DNA of 64,000 bases. Origin: Bombiscardovia nodaiensis. Lineage in GTDB: Bacteria > Actinomycetota > Actinomycetes > Actinomycetales > Bifidobacteriaceae. Location of the stretch: NCBI GenBank assembly GCA_033127725.1, contig AP026798.1, positions 682,001 to 746,000 on the forward strand, read 5' to 3'. A model generated the notes under the pieces. The model was not told the origin of the DNA. It did no database searches and was given only the letters and a program-made list of their open reading frames with translations. Every line of letters starts with the position of its first letter. Position 1 is the first letter of the stretch. Made by a program: the position numbers and the translations under genes. This document shows positions 1 to 9,799 of this stretch, one piece after another.

Positions 1-4
1 TCTG

Positions 5-394
5 ATGCAAGACCCCAAGCCTACAAAGAAGTCCAAGGTTGTGGAGGGGGCTGAAGCTATCAACGAGCACGTGATTAAGCCGGTCACTGAGCACATTCCC
101 CGCTCGGCTAAGGGCTCTACTCAGCGAGTCGTAGTGCCGGGGGAGGAAGAGTCCCAGCCCAAGGACCGGCGGCATATACCGACATCGGACGCGCTGGATA
201 GCTCAGAGACGATGGCCATCCCCAAGCATCTGGTTCAGGCTCACGAGGGTAAGCCCAACCTCGAAGGAGCGCAAGAGGACGCCGATAACGCAGATGGGGC
301 AGCCGAGGATACCGCCAGCCGGAAAGCCAAGAACCAGGGCTCAGCGGGCAAAGGCCAAGAGCACAAGCGCAATCCGCGCAAGGAGTGGCGTTAA
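5..394 (+). CDS. Hypothetical charged protein (start uncertain, may be 5'-truncated)
   Basis: The reading frame gives 129 residues from an ATG at 5, but it is still open at the first base of the window, so the true start may lie upstream. The product is very hydrophilic, rich in Lys, Glu, Asp, Pro and Ala, and has no membrane segment or motif that I recognise. It looks like a disordered tail or linker and ends in a basic stretch (HKRNPRKEWR). Its stop codon TAA shares its last base with the ATG of the next gene, so the two are probably translationally coupled, and the protein may work with the membrane glycosyltransferase. No function can be assigned. That it is coding is supported mainly by the coupling and the uninterrupted frame. 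Confidence 0.55.
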   Translation: MQDPKPTKKSKVVEGAEAINEHVIKPVTEHIPRSAKGSTQRVVVPGEEESQPKDRRHIPTSDALDSSETMAIPKHLVQAHEGKPNLEGAQEDADNADGAAEDTASRKAKNQGSAGKGQEHKRNPRKEWR

Positions 395-1641
395 TGGCCT
401 TCCTTAACCTCCTGGATGTTTTGACCCTCATACTGAGCGCCGTGGGCATAATTTACCAAGCAGTCTGTATTGTGACTTCGTTCGTGGCTAAGCCGGTGGT
501 CTTTGCCCAGGTGCCCTTCGACAAGCACTTTGCGGTCCTTATCTCGGCCCGCAATGAGGAAGCGGTCGTGGGCGGGCTGATTGACTCTATTCAGTCTCAG
601 ACCTATCCCCATGAGTTGGTCGACATCTGGCTCGTGGCCGACAACTGCGATGACGATACGGCTGGCGTGGCGCGTTCGAAGGGCTGCCATGTGGTTGAGC
701 GTACGAATAAAGACTTGGTGGGTAAGGGCTATGCCCTGACCTACTTGCTCGATCAAATTATTTCCTCCGGTGCTGCACAGGCTTACGATGCCTTTTTCGT
801 CTTCGACGCCGATAACCGGCTCGACAAGCATTACATTGAGGAGATGAATAAGGCCTTCCAGTCCGGCTTTAAAGTCTTGACCTCCTACCGCAATTCGGTC
901 AATTTTTCTGACAACTGGGTCTCCTCAGGCTCGGCCCTCTGGTTCATCCGCGAATCGCGCTTTTTGAATTCTTCGCGCATGGTGTTTGGCTCCTCCTGCC
1001 ATGTGGGCGGCACGGGATTCATGTTCTCCCGGGAGATTATGGAGCGCAACAACGGCTGGAAGTTCCATCTGCTGACTGAGGACATGGAGTTCACTATGGA
1101 CTGCATCCTGCACGGCGACCGTATTGGCTACTGTGGTACGGCCATCCTCTACGACGAGCAGCCCGTTTCCTTCCAACAGTCTTGGCGGCAGCGCCTGCGC
1201 TGGTCAAAGGGCTTCCTCCAAGTCTTTCGCTATTACGGGCCGGCTCTCATCCGCAGGGCCATCCAGGAGCGAGACTTCTCTGCTGTCGATTTGACTATTC
1301 TCATCTGTCCACTAGCGGTTCTGGGTGGTATCCGTTTCATCTTTGGGATGCTCTTTGCGGCGCTAGGTTTCGTCACCTGGTCTAGCCAGATAGGTGCGCT
1401 GAGCAATATGCTCGTGCTGGGTCTTGAAGCTATATTGGCACTCATGGGCTTGGCTGCTATGACGGTGGTGGCGGAGCGCAATAAAATCGGCGCTTCCAAC
1501 AAGGAACTTTTCGCTTACTGCCTGAGTTTCCCTATTTTCATGCTCTCCTACGTGCCTATCTCCTTCCAAGCTATTTTCTCGAACCCGGGTTGGAAGCCGA
1601 TTGTGCACAATGCCAGCGATCGCAAGAAGGGCGCTGAGTAA
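394..1641 (+). CDS. Membrane glycosyltransferase, family 2
   Basis: This is a 415-residue processive-type family 2 glycosyltransferase that probably transfers sugar from a nucleotide-sugar donor at the inner face of the membrane. One N-terminal membrane segment (about residues 7-30) is followed by the GT-A domain, with a DNCDDD stretch near residue 85, the metal-binding FDADN motif near 145, TEDMEFT near 230 and QRLRWSKG (the QxxRW motif) near 270. Several membrane segments form the C-terminal third. The start is ATG 394: AAGGAG at 380-385 sits 8 bases upstream, whereas the GTG at 385 overlaps that ribosome site. The layout resembles cellulose, hyaluronan or N-acetylglucosamine synthases, but the acceptor and product cannot be read from the sequence. 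A role in a surface polysaccharide or glycolipid is inference. Confidence 0.85.
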   Translation: MAFLNLLDVLTLILSAVGIIYQAVCIVTSFVAKPVVFAQVPFDKHFAVLISARNEEAVVGGLIDSIQSQTYPHELVDIWLVADNCDDDTAGVARSKGCHVVERTNKDLVGKGYALTYLLDQIISSGAAQAYDAFFVFDADNRLDKHYIEEMNKAFQSGFKVLTSYRNSVNFSDNWVSSGSALWFIRESRFLNSSRMVFGSSCHVGGTGFMFSREIMERNNGWKFHLLTEDMEFTMDCILHGDRIGYCGTAILYDEQPVSFQQSWRQRLRWSKGFLQVFRYYGPALIRRAIQERDFSAVDLTILICPLAVLGGIRFIFGMLFAALGFVTWSSQIGALSNMLVLGLEAILALMGLAAMTVVAERNKIGASNKELFAYCLSFPIFMLSYVPISFQAIFSNPGWKPIVHNASDRKKGAE

Positions 1642-1714
1642 ACCTCGCCCCGCCAGCCACAGCAGGGCGTGTGCCGCCTACTGGGTAAGATTGTAGGTTG
1701 CAGAAGTGGTCAAT

Positions 1715-1745
1715 TTGCGCTGACCCCCCCCCTATGGGTTATGCT
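1715..1745 (+). promoter_or_regulatory. Candidate promoter with a C9 tract in the spacer, for the ABC exporter operon
   Basis: A -35-like TTGCGC (1715-1720) and a -10-like TATGCT (1740-1745) are separated by 19 bases that contain nine consecutive C residues (1724-1732). The -10 box ends 6 bases before the ATG at 1752 and no ribosome-binding site is visible, as expected for a leaderless transcript. Slippage of the C tract would change the spacer, and seven C residues would give the usual 17 bases. The promoter is inferred from pattern only. Confidence 0.4.
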
Positions 1746-1751
1746 CATAGC

Positions 1752-2702
1752 ATGAGTACTTATCAGAATGTGCCCACCGGCACTGAGCCGGCAACAATCG
1801 CCGTTGCTCCAAATGCTGCTGCGGCTGTCTCTATTCGTGGTCTCTACAAGCGTTTTGACGCTAAAGTGGCTGTCAATGGTCTCTCGCTCGACATTCCGGT
1901 CGGTTCCTTCTATGGTCTGGTCGGTCCCAACGGAGCGGGCAAGACTACGACTTTAAATATGGCGACTGGCCTGTTGGTGCCCGATGCCGGCAGTGTGATG
2001 ATTCTGGGCCACGACGTGTGGTCTGATGTCAACCTGGCCAAGCGGACTATCGGTGTCATGCCACAGGCCAACCAGATTTTTGACCGTTTAACCGGCCTTC
2101 AACTCCTGGTGTACTCGGGGATGCTGCGTGGCATGAAGCGGGCGGAGGCTATGGGAAGAGCCAAGGACCTGCTCTCGGCCTTTGACCTGATGGATGCGGC
2201 CGACCGCATGGTGAGCGACTACTCAGCGGGTATGAACAAAAAGATTTGCCTGGCATCTGCCATGATTCACTCACCCCGCCTGCTGGTGCTCGACGAACCG
2301 TTTGAGTCGGTAGACCCTGTTTCTTCGGCCAATTTGAAGGATATTCTGGCCGAGTATGTCTCCACGGGCGGCACGGTGATTGTCTCCTCGCATGTGATGG
2401 CTCTGGTAGAGAAGATGTGTACGCATGTGGCTGTTATCAACGCTGGACAAGTTCGTGCAGACGGCACTATAGCTCAGGTGGCCAATGGCGAGGATCTTGA
2501 GGACCGCTTCTTGGATTTGGTTGGAGGTCGGCACGCTGCTGCCCAAATCAGCTGGCTCAACGGCGGCGGACAAGAGCAAGAGCAAGCGCCAGAGAGCCAG
2601 ATGCCTGCGGCTTCCTCAACCCCGTCGGCTCAAGCCTATCCGCAGCCCACTGCACCTGACTTCCCAGTCTCGGGTCAAAGCCCAGAATCGGGTGCGCGAT
2701 GA
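1752..2702 (+). CDS. ABC transporter ATP-binding protein (ABC-2 type exporter)
   Basis: This 316-residue cytoplasmic ATPase powers the permease encoded immediately downstream. Visible motifs are Walker A (GPNGAGKTTT, about residue 60), a modified signature around SAGMNKK where the usual LSGGQ would be, Walker B with LLVLDEPFESVDP, and the switch His in IVSSHVM. The last 50 residues or so form a Gln/Pro/Ala-rich tail without a known domain. I start it at ATG 1752 rather than the in-frame start at 1698: the earlier start would add 18 residues with no family resemblance, and a -10-like box sits 6 bases before 1752. The stop overlaps the permease start (ATGA). It belongs to the DrrA/CcmA-like exporter class; the substrate (drug, lipid or bacteriocin) is unknown. 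Confidence 0.85.
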   Translation: MSTYQNVPTGTEPATIAVAPNAAAAVSIRGLYKRFDAKVAVNGLSLDIPVGSFYGLVGPNGAGKTTTLNMATGLLVPDAGSVMILGHDVWSDVNLAKRTIGVMPQANQIFDRLTGLQLLVYSGMLRGMKRAEAMGRAKDLLSAFDLMDAADRMVSDYSAGMNKKICLASAMIHSPRLLVLDEPFESVDPVSSANLKDILAEYVSTGGTVIVSSHVMALVEKMCTHVAVINAGQVRADGTIAQVANGEDLEDRFLDLVGGRHAAAQISWLNGGGQEQEQAPESQMPAASSTPSAQAYPQPTAPDFPVSGQSPESGAR

Positions 2703-4321
2703 GCGAAGTACTGACTATCGTCCGCCTGCGGTGGGCGCTGACCTGGGCCACGATGAAAAAGTCATCCTGGCAGACTGTTGGCTTTATTATCAGCCTGATT
2801 CTGGTTCTAGGGGCTGTGGTGAGCGCTTGGAGCGCGTCTTGGAACTTGGGGCCGCAGCTTGCTGCCGATGGTGCAACGCTCGAAGTGGCTCGTGCCATCT
2901 TGCTGGATGCCATGAGTGCTTTGACGGTATTTATTGTGATCATCCAACTCATGGTGATTGGTGAAGGTTCGACGCTCAATCCGCAGCGCTTCGCCCTCTT
3001 CGGCATTCCCGACCGCAAACTCCAGGCTGGCCTTTTGTGCGCCGGTCTAGTGGGGCTGCCCGCCATCTGCGGATTCCTGTGCTTTGCCTCTCTAGCTGCC
3101 CTCTACAGGGGCTTAGGGCCGGTGATGGTGCTGACGGCTGTCATTTCGGCCCTGATTGCCGTGGTGACCATGATGAGCATATCGAAAATGGTGCTCTCGC
3201 TGGCCACAACCTTGGCGAATTCCCAGCGGGCACAGAACGTTCTCTACCTGGTGGTGTTCTTGCTCTTTCTTTCGATGTGCTACGCGCCCCAGATCATTGC
3301 GCCCTCCGGTCCCAGCGGTCACCTTGAGTTCGCGCAGATTGAACCCCTGGCAGAAATCCTCTCCTTCACTCCGCTGGCGGCGGCCTTCCAGCTGCCCTTT
3401 GACTTGGCCACCGGCGCTTGGCTGTTCGCCCTGCTCCGGCTGGTGATCCTGGGACTTACCTGCTGGTTGTGCTTCGCGGTGTCTACCTGGTGCTTGCGCC
3501 ATGCCCGCCTGAGTGTTGGCCACACGGCTGCGCAGGTCAAGGCGCACGGCCTGGGCATCTTTACCCGGATGCCGGACTCACCCTCAGGGGCTGTGTCAGC
3601 GCGCATGGCTATTTACCTGCGCCGGGACCCCCGCCAGCTGCTCTACTTCCTCCTGCCGATCATTTTCCTGATTGTCTTTAGCTTCCAGGCGGGTCAAATG
3701 CCTGAAATGGTCTGGGTGGCAGTCTATATGGGCGCTGTGATGCTGAGCATGTTTTTCGCCAACGATTTGGCGTACGACGGCCCTGGCATCCACATGCAAG
3801 TCATGGCAGGTCTGCCCGGTAAGGAAGACAGGCGGGGGCGCGTCCGGCTCTACTTGCTGGTCACGTCCGTGTACTTCATCCTTGAGTGCATCATTGCTAC
3901 CTTCATCTCCGGATACTGGCACGATGCGAATCACTTGATTGACGCTCTGGTCATTACCTGCACGGTCGGGGGCGTGCTCATGGCGGGCATTGGGCTGGCT
4001 CAGGTGCTCTCCTGCCTGCTGATTTATCCGGTGGCCTCTATCGACAAGCCCTTCTCCTCGCCCCAGGGCCGACCGGTAACACAAGGTCTCTTCCCCTTCG
4101 TGCAGATGTTGGGCAACATTTTCGCTATGCTCCCAACGCTGATTGCCTGGTTCATCCTGGTCATCAACGTTCCCGACAGTCCGCTCATGTGGCTGCTAGC
4201 GCCCATAGCCCTCGTCAATGGCGCTCTGGTGCTGCTAGGAGGCCTCAACTGGGGCGGCAAGCTCCTTGACCAGCGTCAGTTAAAGATTGTCAGTACCCTC
4301 GACCGGTACGCTTCCTTGTGA
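2699..4321 (+). CDS. ABC-2 type transporter permease
   Basis: This 540-residue integral membrane protein has about twelve hydrophobic segments in two halves. The halves are separated by a more polar stretch around residues 265-300, which suggests two fused six-helix ABC-2 permease units. It starts with ATG 2699, overlapping the stop of the ATPase gene by 4 bases, so the pair is one operon. With the ATPase it should form an exporter. Nothing in the sequence indicates the substrate. The C-terminal end is short and charged. Confidence is high for a permease partner and low for any specific role. Confidence 0.8.
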   Translation: MSEVLTIVRLRWALTWATMKKSSWQTVGFIISLILVLGAVVSAWSASWNLGPQLAADGATLEVARAILLDAMSALTVFIVIIQLMVIGEGSTLNPQRFALFGIPDRKLQAGLLCAGLVGLPAICGFLCFASLAALYRGLGPVMVLTAVISALIAVVTMMSISKMVLSLATTLANSQRAQNVLYLVVFLLFLSMCYAPQIIAPSGPSGHLEFAQIEPLAEILSFTPLAAAFQLPFDLATGAWLFALLRLVILGLTCWLCFAVSTWCLRHARLSVGHTAAQVKAHGLGIFTRMPDSPSGAVSARMAIYLRRDPRQLLYFLLPIIFLIVFSFQAGQMPEMVWVAVYMGAVMLSMFFANDLAYDGPGIHMQVMAGLPGKEDRRGRVRLYLLVTSVYFILECIIATFISGYWHDANHLIDALVITCTVGGVLMAGIGLAQVLSCLLIYPVASIDKPFSSPQGRPVTQGLFPFVQMLGNIFAMLPTLIAWFILVINVPDSPLMWLLAPIALVNGALVLLGGLNWGGKLLDQRQLKIVSTLDRYASL

Positions 4322-4482
4322 GTATGTTGCTGGAGCTATTCTCTGGCTCCGGCAGCTTGATCGCTAAGCTGACAGAGCCGGGGGGAGCCGGGGGGACGGC
4401 AGACTTTGCACTCGCCCAAGGCTCCATTTATGCTAGGAGTAGATGCTAGCAGATGACCAGCAGGTAGAAGGTGGGAGAAGAC

Positions 4483-5928
4483 GTGGCGGAGCACGCAGAT
4501 GAGTCGACATGGCGGACGTGGCGTATTCTCATATCCGCCTTGCTGGTCCTGATACTGTTCGCGGCCTATGCGTGTGCAGATTACAAGGATTGGTTGCCTG
4601 GTCCGCTGACGGCCACTAGGCAAGCACCTGCTACTGCAAGCCGGACGAGCCTGCAAGCTCTTGCTCCGGCAGCTGTCACTCGCCAGGTTGAGCCTGGCAA
4701 GCCTATTGACCCTGCTGCCGCTCAAGCTGTAGTTGATGCCTTTGCCGGCACTGCGGGCTTAGGCACCGACTTTTCTCTCATGATTGCCAACGCGAACGGT
4801 ACTGTCGCTGCCCAGCGCAATCAAGATCAGGCCCGAGAACCCGCTTCAACGCTCAAAACACTGACCGCCGCCGCTGCAGCGTCGAGCTTAGACATGGCTT
4901 CGCGGCTGAATACTGATGTGGTCCTAGAGGAGAGCAGCACGGCGAGTCCGCTGCTGACCCTGAGAGGTCACGGCGACATGCTCCTGGGAACCGGTAGCAA
5001 TGACCTGGAGCATGTGAACGGCCGCGCTGGTTTGCAAAGTTTGGCCCAGCGCACGGCCCAGGAGCTCAAGAGAAAAGGCCTGTCGGGCGTGCGCCTTGAG
5101 TACGATGCGAGTCTGTTTGGTTCGGAGCGCTCGCCTGCCGCCATAGCTAGCAACAATCCTGACGGCGTGTATTTTACGCCCACATCAGCTATGGCGATAG
5201 ACGAGGGCCGAGTGCGCTCCGCTGAGGACCGTGCGGCGAGCCCTGATGCGCGCGGCGTATACCTACCTCATAGTGATGACCCCGAAGCGCAGGTGGCGCA
5301 GACGTTTGCGCAAGCCCTGACCCAGGAGGGGATTAAGGTCGAAGGCCAACCTACTTCCAGCAAAGAAAGCGTTTCAGGCAAGCCTCTGGCTCAGGTGTCA
5401 TCGGCGCCTTTGAATGAAATTATGACTTACATGCTGCGCACATCGGACAACACTCTAGCTGAGCTTTTCGGCCGTCTCACGGCGCTCAAAATCAGTCAGC
5501 CCAATACTCCCCAGGGAGCCACCGAGGCTGTGGCAAAAGCCCTTCAAGGGCTGGGCATCAAGACAAATGGGATGCATATGGCGGATTGCTCGGGGCTTTC
5601 GCCGGGTTCCCAGGTGAGCGTAGCCACCTTAACGGCTATTCAGACCCTAGCTTGCGACGGTCAGCACAGTCAGCTGGCCCCACTTATCGAAGGACTGTCA
5701 GTCGTCGGGCTGGTTGGCACCGCCGAAAACCGAGGCCAGGGGGATGAATCTGACGGCTTGGTGAGGGTAAAAACCGGTAGCTTGGACCAAGTGACATCTC
5801 TGGCGGGCAATGTTTCCAGGCGCTCAGGCGGTGTGCTCACCTTCGCTGTTATCGTCAACAATCCTCAAGATATGGGCGCTGCGGTCAAGGCTGTGAACAC
5901 GCTGATGTCAGCGCTGCCTGGGCTCTAA
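4483..5928 (+). CDS. dacB: D-alanyl-D-alanine carboxypeptidase/endopeptidase (PBP4 type, peptidase S13)
   Basis: This 481-residue penicillin-binding protein trims or cleaves peptidoglycan stem peptides outside the membrane. An N-terminal membrane segment (about residues 12-30) acts as anchor or signal. The three active-site motifs of the serine acyltransferases are present: STLK (PASTLKTL, near residue 125), SDN (TSDNTLAEL, near 320) and KTG (VKTGSLD, near 430). I prefer GTG 4483, with GGGAG at 4473-4477, over the GTG at 4471, which lacks a spaced ribosome site. It heads the actinobacterial cluster dacB-tilS-hpt-ftsH: tilS begins 21 bases after its stop. The family assignment is firm; whether it acts mainly as carboxypeptidase or endopeptidase is not visible. 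Confidence 0.88.
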   Translation: MAEHADESTWRTWRILISALLVLILFAAYACADYKDWLPGPLTATRQAPATASRTSLQALAPAAVTRQVEPGKPIDPAAAQAVVDAFAGTAGLGTDFSLMIANANGTVAAQRNQDQAREPASTLKTLTAAAAASSLDMASRLNTDVVLEESSTASPLLTLRGHGDMLLGTGSNDLEHVNGRAGLQSLAQRTAQELKRKGLSGVRLEYDASLFGSERSPAAIASNNPDGVYFTPTSAMAIDEGRVRSAEDRAASPDARGVYLPHSDDPEAQVAQTFAQALTQEGIKVEGQPTSSKESVSGKPLAQVSSAPLNEIMTYMLRTSDNTLAELFGRLTALKISQPNTPQGATEAVAKALQGLGIKTNGMHMADCSGLSPGSQVSVATLTAIQTLACDGQHSQLAPLIEGLSVVGLVGTAENRGQGDESDGLVRVKTGSLDQVTSLAGNVSRRSGGVLTFAVIVNNPQDMGAAVKAVNTLMSALPGL

Positions 5929-5949
5929 GAGAGGGGAAAAGAGAAAGCG

Positions 5950-7053
5950 ATGGTGTACACGGCTGAGCTCAAGGCTGGGATTGGTGCGGTGCGCAAGAGC
6001 TTGCAAGAAGCGGGCTTGGGCCAGCAGGATCCGCGTTTTCGCGCCCACGGCCAACACGAGCCTGCAGCTCATGCGCCGCTTGTTCTGGTCGCCTGTTCGG
6101 GTGGGCGCGACTCCATGGCTCTGGCGGCTCTGGCTGTAAAAGTCTGCCCAACCCTCGGCCTCAAATGTGGGGCAGTCATTGTGGACCACGGTCTACAGGC
6201 TGATTCGGCGCAGGTGAGCGCGCAGGCGGTTGGACGTTGCCAAGACTTGGGATTGGACCCGGTTGTGAATCGGAGGGTCCAGGTTGTGCAGGCGGCAGAA
6301 GGGTTAGAAGCTGCTGCCCGCCAGGCCCGCTATGGGGCTTTGACTGCTGTGGCGCAGGAGTTGGGTGCCGACGCTATTTTGCTCGCCCACACTGCTGATG
6401 ACCAGGCTGAGGGCCTGCTCATTGGTCTGATACGCTCGGCTGGCCTTAAAGCCCTGGCGGGCATGAGCGCCCAGAGTCGCCGGGATGGTCTGCTACTACT
6501 GCGGCCGCTCTTGGGCCTGCGGCGCTCCCAAACTACTGCTATCTGCCAGCAGCTGGGTATTCGCTGGTGGGATGATCCCACCAATGGTGACAGACTCGAC
6601 CCACAGACCCCCTTGCCTGCCAGCTTTCCGCTGCGCTCCCGGGTTCGCCACGACCTCCTACCGGCTTTGAGTGCGTTCGCTGGCAAAGATATGGGTGCGC
6701 AACTGGCCCGTAGTGCCCGCCTAGCGAAAGACGACCAGGACTATATTGACCAGGAAGCTCTACGGCTCTTGTCTAGCGCCCGCTGTCAGCAGGAGCCCGA
6801 ACCTATCGGCGTGTTGGCTGCGCTTCGGGTTTCGGTCTTGAAGCAGGCGCATCCAGCAGTGCGGGCGCACGCCTGGGCCTGCCTCTTTCAGAGCCTCAAT
6901 CTGGCGGTTTCCAGCCAGCAGATTGGCCAAGTTGACGCACTGGTGACCCACTGGCATGGGCAGGGCAGGGTCACTCTTCCCAGCTTTTATTCAGCTACTC
7001 GTAAGGGTCACGTCATTCTCATATGCAAAGATAGGGAACATGCGAATCGCTGA
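5950..7053 (+). CDS. tilS: tRNA(Ile)-lysidine synthase
   Basis: TilS converts cytidine 34 of the CAU-anticodon tRNA-Ile to lysidine with ATP and lysine, so that the tRNA reads AUA as Ile. The 367-residue protein shows the PP-loop motif ACSGGRDSMAL near residue 40, followed by a VDHGLQ segment and AHTADDQAE near 140, all typical of the N-type ATP pyrophosphatase fold. It is slightly longer than the common mycobacterial form. The start ATG 5950 follows a purine-rich ribosome site (GAGAGGGG). Its 3' end overlaps hpt by 14 bases, which indicates co-translation. Gene order dacB-tilS-hpt-ftsH matches other actinobacteria. Confidence 0.92.
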   Translation: MVYTAELKAGIGAVRKSLQEAGLGQQDPRFRAHGQHEPAAHAPLVLVACSGGRDSMALAALAVKVCPTLGLKCGAVIVDHGLQADSAQVSAQAVGRCQDLGLDPVVNRRVQVVQAAEGLEAAARQARYGALTAVAQELGADAILLAHTADDQAEGLLIGLIRSAGLKALAGMSAQSRRDGLLLLRPLLGLRRSQTTAICQQLGIRWWDDPTNGDRLDPQTPLPASFPLRSRVRHDLLPALSAFAGKDMGAQLARSARLAKDDQDYIDQEALRLLSSARCQQEPEPIGVLAALRVSVLKQAHPAVRAHAWACLFQSLNLAVSSQQIGQVDALVTHWHGQGRVTLPSFYSATRKGHVILICKDREHANR

Positions 7054-7609
7054 TATTCAATCTCACATTGACCACGAATTAGTATCTAAACCACAGATAG
7101 AGGAGCTCATCCGTAGGGTCGCGGCTCAAGTCAGCCAAGACTATGCGGGCAAGGATTTACTGCTGGTAGCGGTGTTGAAGGGGGCAGTGAACACCATGAC
7201 TGCGCTGTCGCAGGCGCTCACTATTCCAGTCCAGCTTGAGTTCATGAGCTTGTCGAGCTATGGGGCGGGTACTCAGTCTTCGGGCACGATTACCGTGCGT
7301 AAAGATTTGGATTGCAGCGTTCGCGGGCGGCACATTTTAATCGTGGAAGATATTATTGACTCAGGCCGAACCCTGCGGTGGTTGGTCGATGAGTTGAACA
7401 GTCGGGGGGCGGCTTCTGTAGAGGTTTTCGCCCTACTCGACAAAGTATCTAGGCATGAGGTTCAGGTGGACGTAAAATACCCTGGTTATGTCATACCAGA
7501 CGAATTCGTGGTGGGCTTCGGCCTTGACTACGATGAACGGTATCGCAATCTCGACTCCATCGCTGTACTGAAGCCGCAGGAATATCAGGATCAAGGAGAG
7601 CAGTCATGA
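7040..7609 (+). CDS. hpt: Hypoxanthine (guanine) phosphoribosyltransferase
   Basis: Hpt salvages hypoxanthine and guanine with PRPP to make IMP and GMP. This copy has 189 residues, the usual length. The PRPP-binding signature [13 protein letters not shown] lies near residue 100, preceded by the flexible-loop region SSYGAG, and the C-terminal [11 protein letters not shown] purine-contact segment is present. I choose ATG 7040 with AGGGA a few bases upstream; the longer frame from 6956 would add 28 residues with no family match. It overlaps tilS by 14 bases and its stop overlaps the ftsH ATG (ATGA), so translation of all three is coupled. With guaB further on, the window carries two purine-nucleotide steps. 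Confidence 0.92.
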   Translation: MRIADIQSHIDHELVSKPQIEELIRRVAAQVSQDYAGKDLLLVAVLKGAVNTMTALSQALTIPVQLEFMSLSSYGAGTQSSGTITVRKDLDCSVRGRHILIVEDIIDSGRTLRWLVDELNSRGAASVEVFALLDKVSRHEVQVDVKYPGYVIPDEFVVGFGLDYDERYRNLDSIAVLKPQEYQDQGEQS

Positions 7610-9723
7610 CCTATCCGCAAGGACCAGGACGACCCCCAACGGGCGACGGCGGCCCAGGCAAGGGCGGGAAGGGCGGCAACAACCCCTTCAATTTTAATAT
7701 GAATGGGGACGGTAAGGGCCCTGGGGGCGGCAAGTTCTGGCAGTCACCCTGGCTCTGGGGTGTGTTAGTGGTGCTCATAGCCCTGAGTCTCTTTGGCTTC
7801 TTCAATGCGCAGACCGGCGTGCAGACGATTGACACGCGCGACGGCTTGGAGCTGCTGGCCAAGTTTGACGCGAAAGATAGCTCAGCTTCCAACACCATGG
7901 TTAAGTCCGCTGAAATCACAGAGGGCAAGCAGGTTGTAGAGCTCAAGCTCAAGCAAGACTTTGTTAAGAAGAACAACGGCGTCAATGGTAAACGCAGCCA
8001 GAAGAACTACGGCCAAGACGTGCAGTTCTTCTATGTGAAGGACCAGGGTCCGCAGGTGATTCGAGCTGTGGAGCGTGCTCACTTGGATGAGGGCTTCAAC
8101 TCGGTTGTGCCCCAGACCAGTATGCTCAGTTACCTCATCTCCTCCTTCCTACCCATCATTTTGCTGGTTGTTGTGTTCTGGTACTTCTTCTCCCGCATTG
8201 GCGGCAACGGCATGTTGGGCATGGGCAAGAAGAACAACGGCAAACTGCTGGAGGGGAAGACCCCCAAGACTAAGTTCTCGGATGTGGCCGGCGAGGAGGC
8301 TGCAGTCCAAGAGGTGGAGGAGATTAAGGAGTTCCTGCAAGATCCTTCCAAATACAAGGCTCTGGGCGCTCGCATTCCGCGCGGTGTCCTGCTCTACGGT
8401 CCTCCCGGAACGGGTAAGACCCTGCTGGCGCGCGCTATCGCTGGCGAGGCTTCGGTGCCCTTCTACTCCATGGCTGGCTCTGACTTCGTTGAGATGTTCG
8501 TCGGTTTGGGCGCCTCCCGCGTGCGCGAGCTCTTTGACGAGGCCAAGAAGAACGCTCCCGCCATCATCTTCATCGACGAGATTGACGCCGTTGGCGGCAA
8601 GCGTGGCGCTGGCAGCATGGGCGGCCACGACGAGCGTGAGCAGACCCTGAACCAGCTCCTCGTGGAGATGGATGGCTTCGACAACGACACGAACCTGATT
8701 ATTATTGCCGCCACCAACCGTCCTGACATTCTGGACCCGGCCCTGCTGCGCCCAGGTCGTTTTGACCGGCAGGTAGCGGTTGAGGCTCCTGATTTGGAGG
8801 GCCGCGAGGCCATTTTGAAGGTGCACGCCAAGGGTAAGCCCTTTGTGCCAGATGTGGATTTGCGCACGGTTGCTGTACGCACTCCTGGTTTTACAGGTGC
8901 CGACCTGGCCAACGTCTTGAACGAGGCGGCGCTTTTGACTGCGCGTTCTAACGCACAGTTGATCGACAACCGGGCCATCGACGAAGCTATCGACCGTGTA
9001 CTCTCTGGCCCCCGTCGCCGTACGCGCGGCATGGCCTTGGACGAACTGCGCAACACCGCTTACCACGAGGGTGGTCACGCCCTGGTGGCCGCAGCCATGC
9101 ACCACACAGATCCGGTTACGAAGGTCACGATTCTTCCGCGCGGTCGGGCCCTGGGCTATACCGCTGTAATGCCTACCGAGGATCGGTACTCGCAGTCGCG
9201 TAATGAGCTACTCGATCAGATGGCTTACGCTATGGGTGGTCGTGCAGCTGAAGAAGTCGTTTTCCACGACCCAACGACTGGCGCTTCCAACGACATTGAA
9301 AAAGCCACCCAGATTGCCCGCCAGATGGTGGTCGAGTTCGGCTTCTCCGACAAGCTGGGCGCTATCAAGTGGGACTCCGAGAACGATCAGGATCAGGGTA
9401 TGGACGCTTTGAAGCCCAACAAGTACTCTGAGGAGACTTCGCGCATTATCGATGCTGAAGTGCACTCTCTGGTGGAGAACGCCCACCAGGAAGCCTGGAA
9501 GGTCATCTCTGAAAACCGCGATGTGCTTGACGAACTCGTTCGTCAGCTGCTGGTCAAAGAGACTCTGGACAAGGACGAGCTGGCGCAGATTTTTGCCAAC
9601 GTGCGCATGTCTCCAGAGCGGACCCTGTGGCTCTCCAACCCGACTAGGCCAGACTCGGATCTGCCGCCGGTAGAGATACCCGAGTCCTTGAAGCGCAGCG
9701 TGGGTGGTCCCGAGAACCAGTAA
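7606..9723 (+). CDS. ftsH: ATP-dependent zinc metalloprotease FtsH
   Basis: FtsH is a membrane-anchored hexameric AAA protease that removes misassembled membrane proteins and some regulators. The 705-residue protein begins with a Gly/Pro/Asn-rich cytoplasmic stretch, a membrane segment at about residues 48-66, an extracytoplasmic region, and a second membrane segment near 175-195. The AAA domain has Walker A GPPGTGKT (near 265), Walker [10 protein letters not shown] (near 320) and the second-region motif RPGRFDRQ. The zinc site is HEGGH (near 490). The ATG overlaps the stop of hpt. Length and order are normal for actinobacteria; folE and folP, which usually follow in this group, are absent here. 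Confidence 0.95.
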   Translation: MTYPQGPGRPPTGDGGPGKGGKGGNNPFNFNMNGDGKGPGGGKFWQSPWLWGVLVVLIALSLFGFFNAQTGVQTIDTRDGLELLAKFDAKDSSASNTMVKSAEITEGKQVVELKLKQDFVKKNNGVNGKRSQKNYGQDVQFFYVKDQGPQVIRAVERAHLDEGFNSVVPQTSMLSYLISSFLPIILLVVVFWYFFSRIGGNGMLGMGKKNNGKLLEGKTPKTKFSDVAGEEAAVQEVEEIKEFLQDPSKYKALGARIPRGVLLYGPPGTGKTLLARAIAGEASVPFYSMAGSDFVEMFVGLGASRVRELFDEAKKNAPAIIFIDEIDAVGGKRGAGSMGGHDEREQTLNQLLVEMDGFDNDTNLIIIAATNRPDILDPALLRPGRFDRQVAVEAPDLEGREAILKVHAKGKPFVPDVDLRTVAVRTPGFTGADLANVLNEAALLTARSNAQLIDNRAIDEAIDRVLSGPRRRTRGMALDELRNTAYHEGGHALVAAAMHHTDPVTKVTILPRGRALGYTAVMPTEDRYSQSRNELLDQMAYAMGGRAAEEVVFHDPTTGASNDIEKATQIARQMVVEFGFSDKLGAIKWDSENDQDQGMDALKPNKYSEETSRIIDAEVHSLVENAHQEAWKVISENRDVLDELVRQLLVKETLDKDELAQIFANVRMSPERTLWLSNPTRPDSDLPPVEIPESLKRSVGGPENQ

Positions 9724-9799
9724 CGAGAGGCCGGATATTGAGTCTGACCGACCAGAGAAGGACTGGGCGGTCAGGCCTGAAACAGCGAGGAGGTTGTGC

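Noticed and set aside
4370..4420. Short tandem GAGCCGGGGG units before dacB
   Set aside because: Only two copies of a GC-rich decamer; not enough to support a regulatory or repeat element.
8149..9105. 318-residue minus-strand frame inside ftsH
   Set aside because: It lies wholly within the conserved AAA and protease domains of ftsH and looks like a codon-bias shadow.
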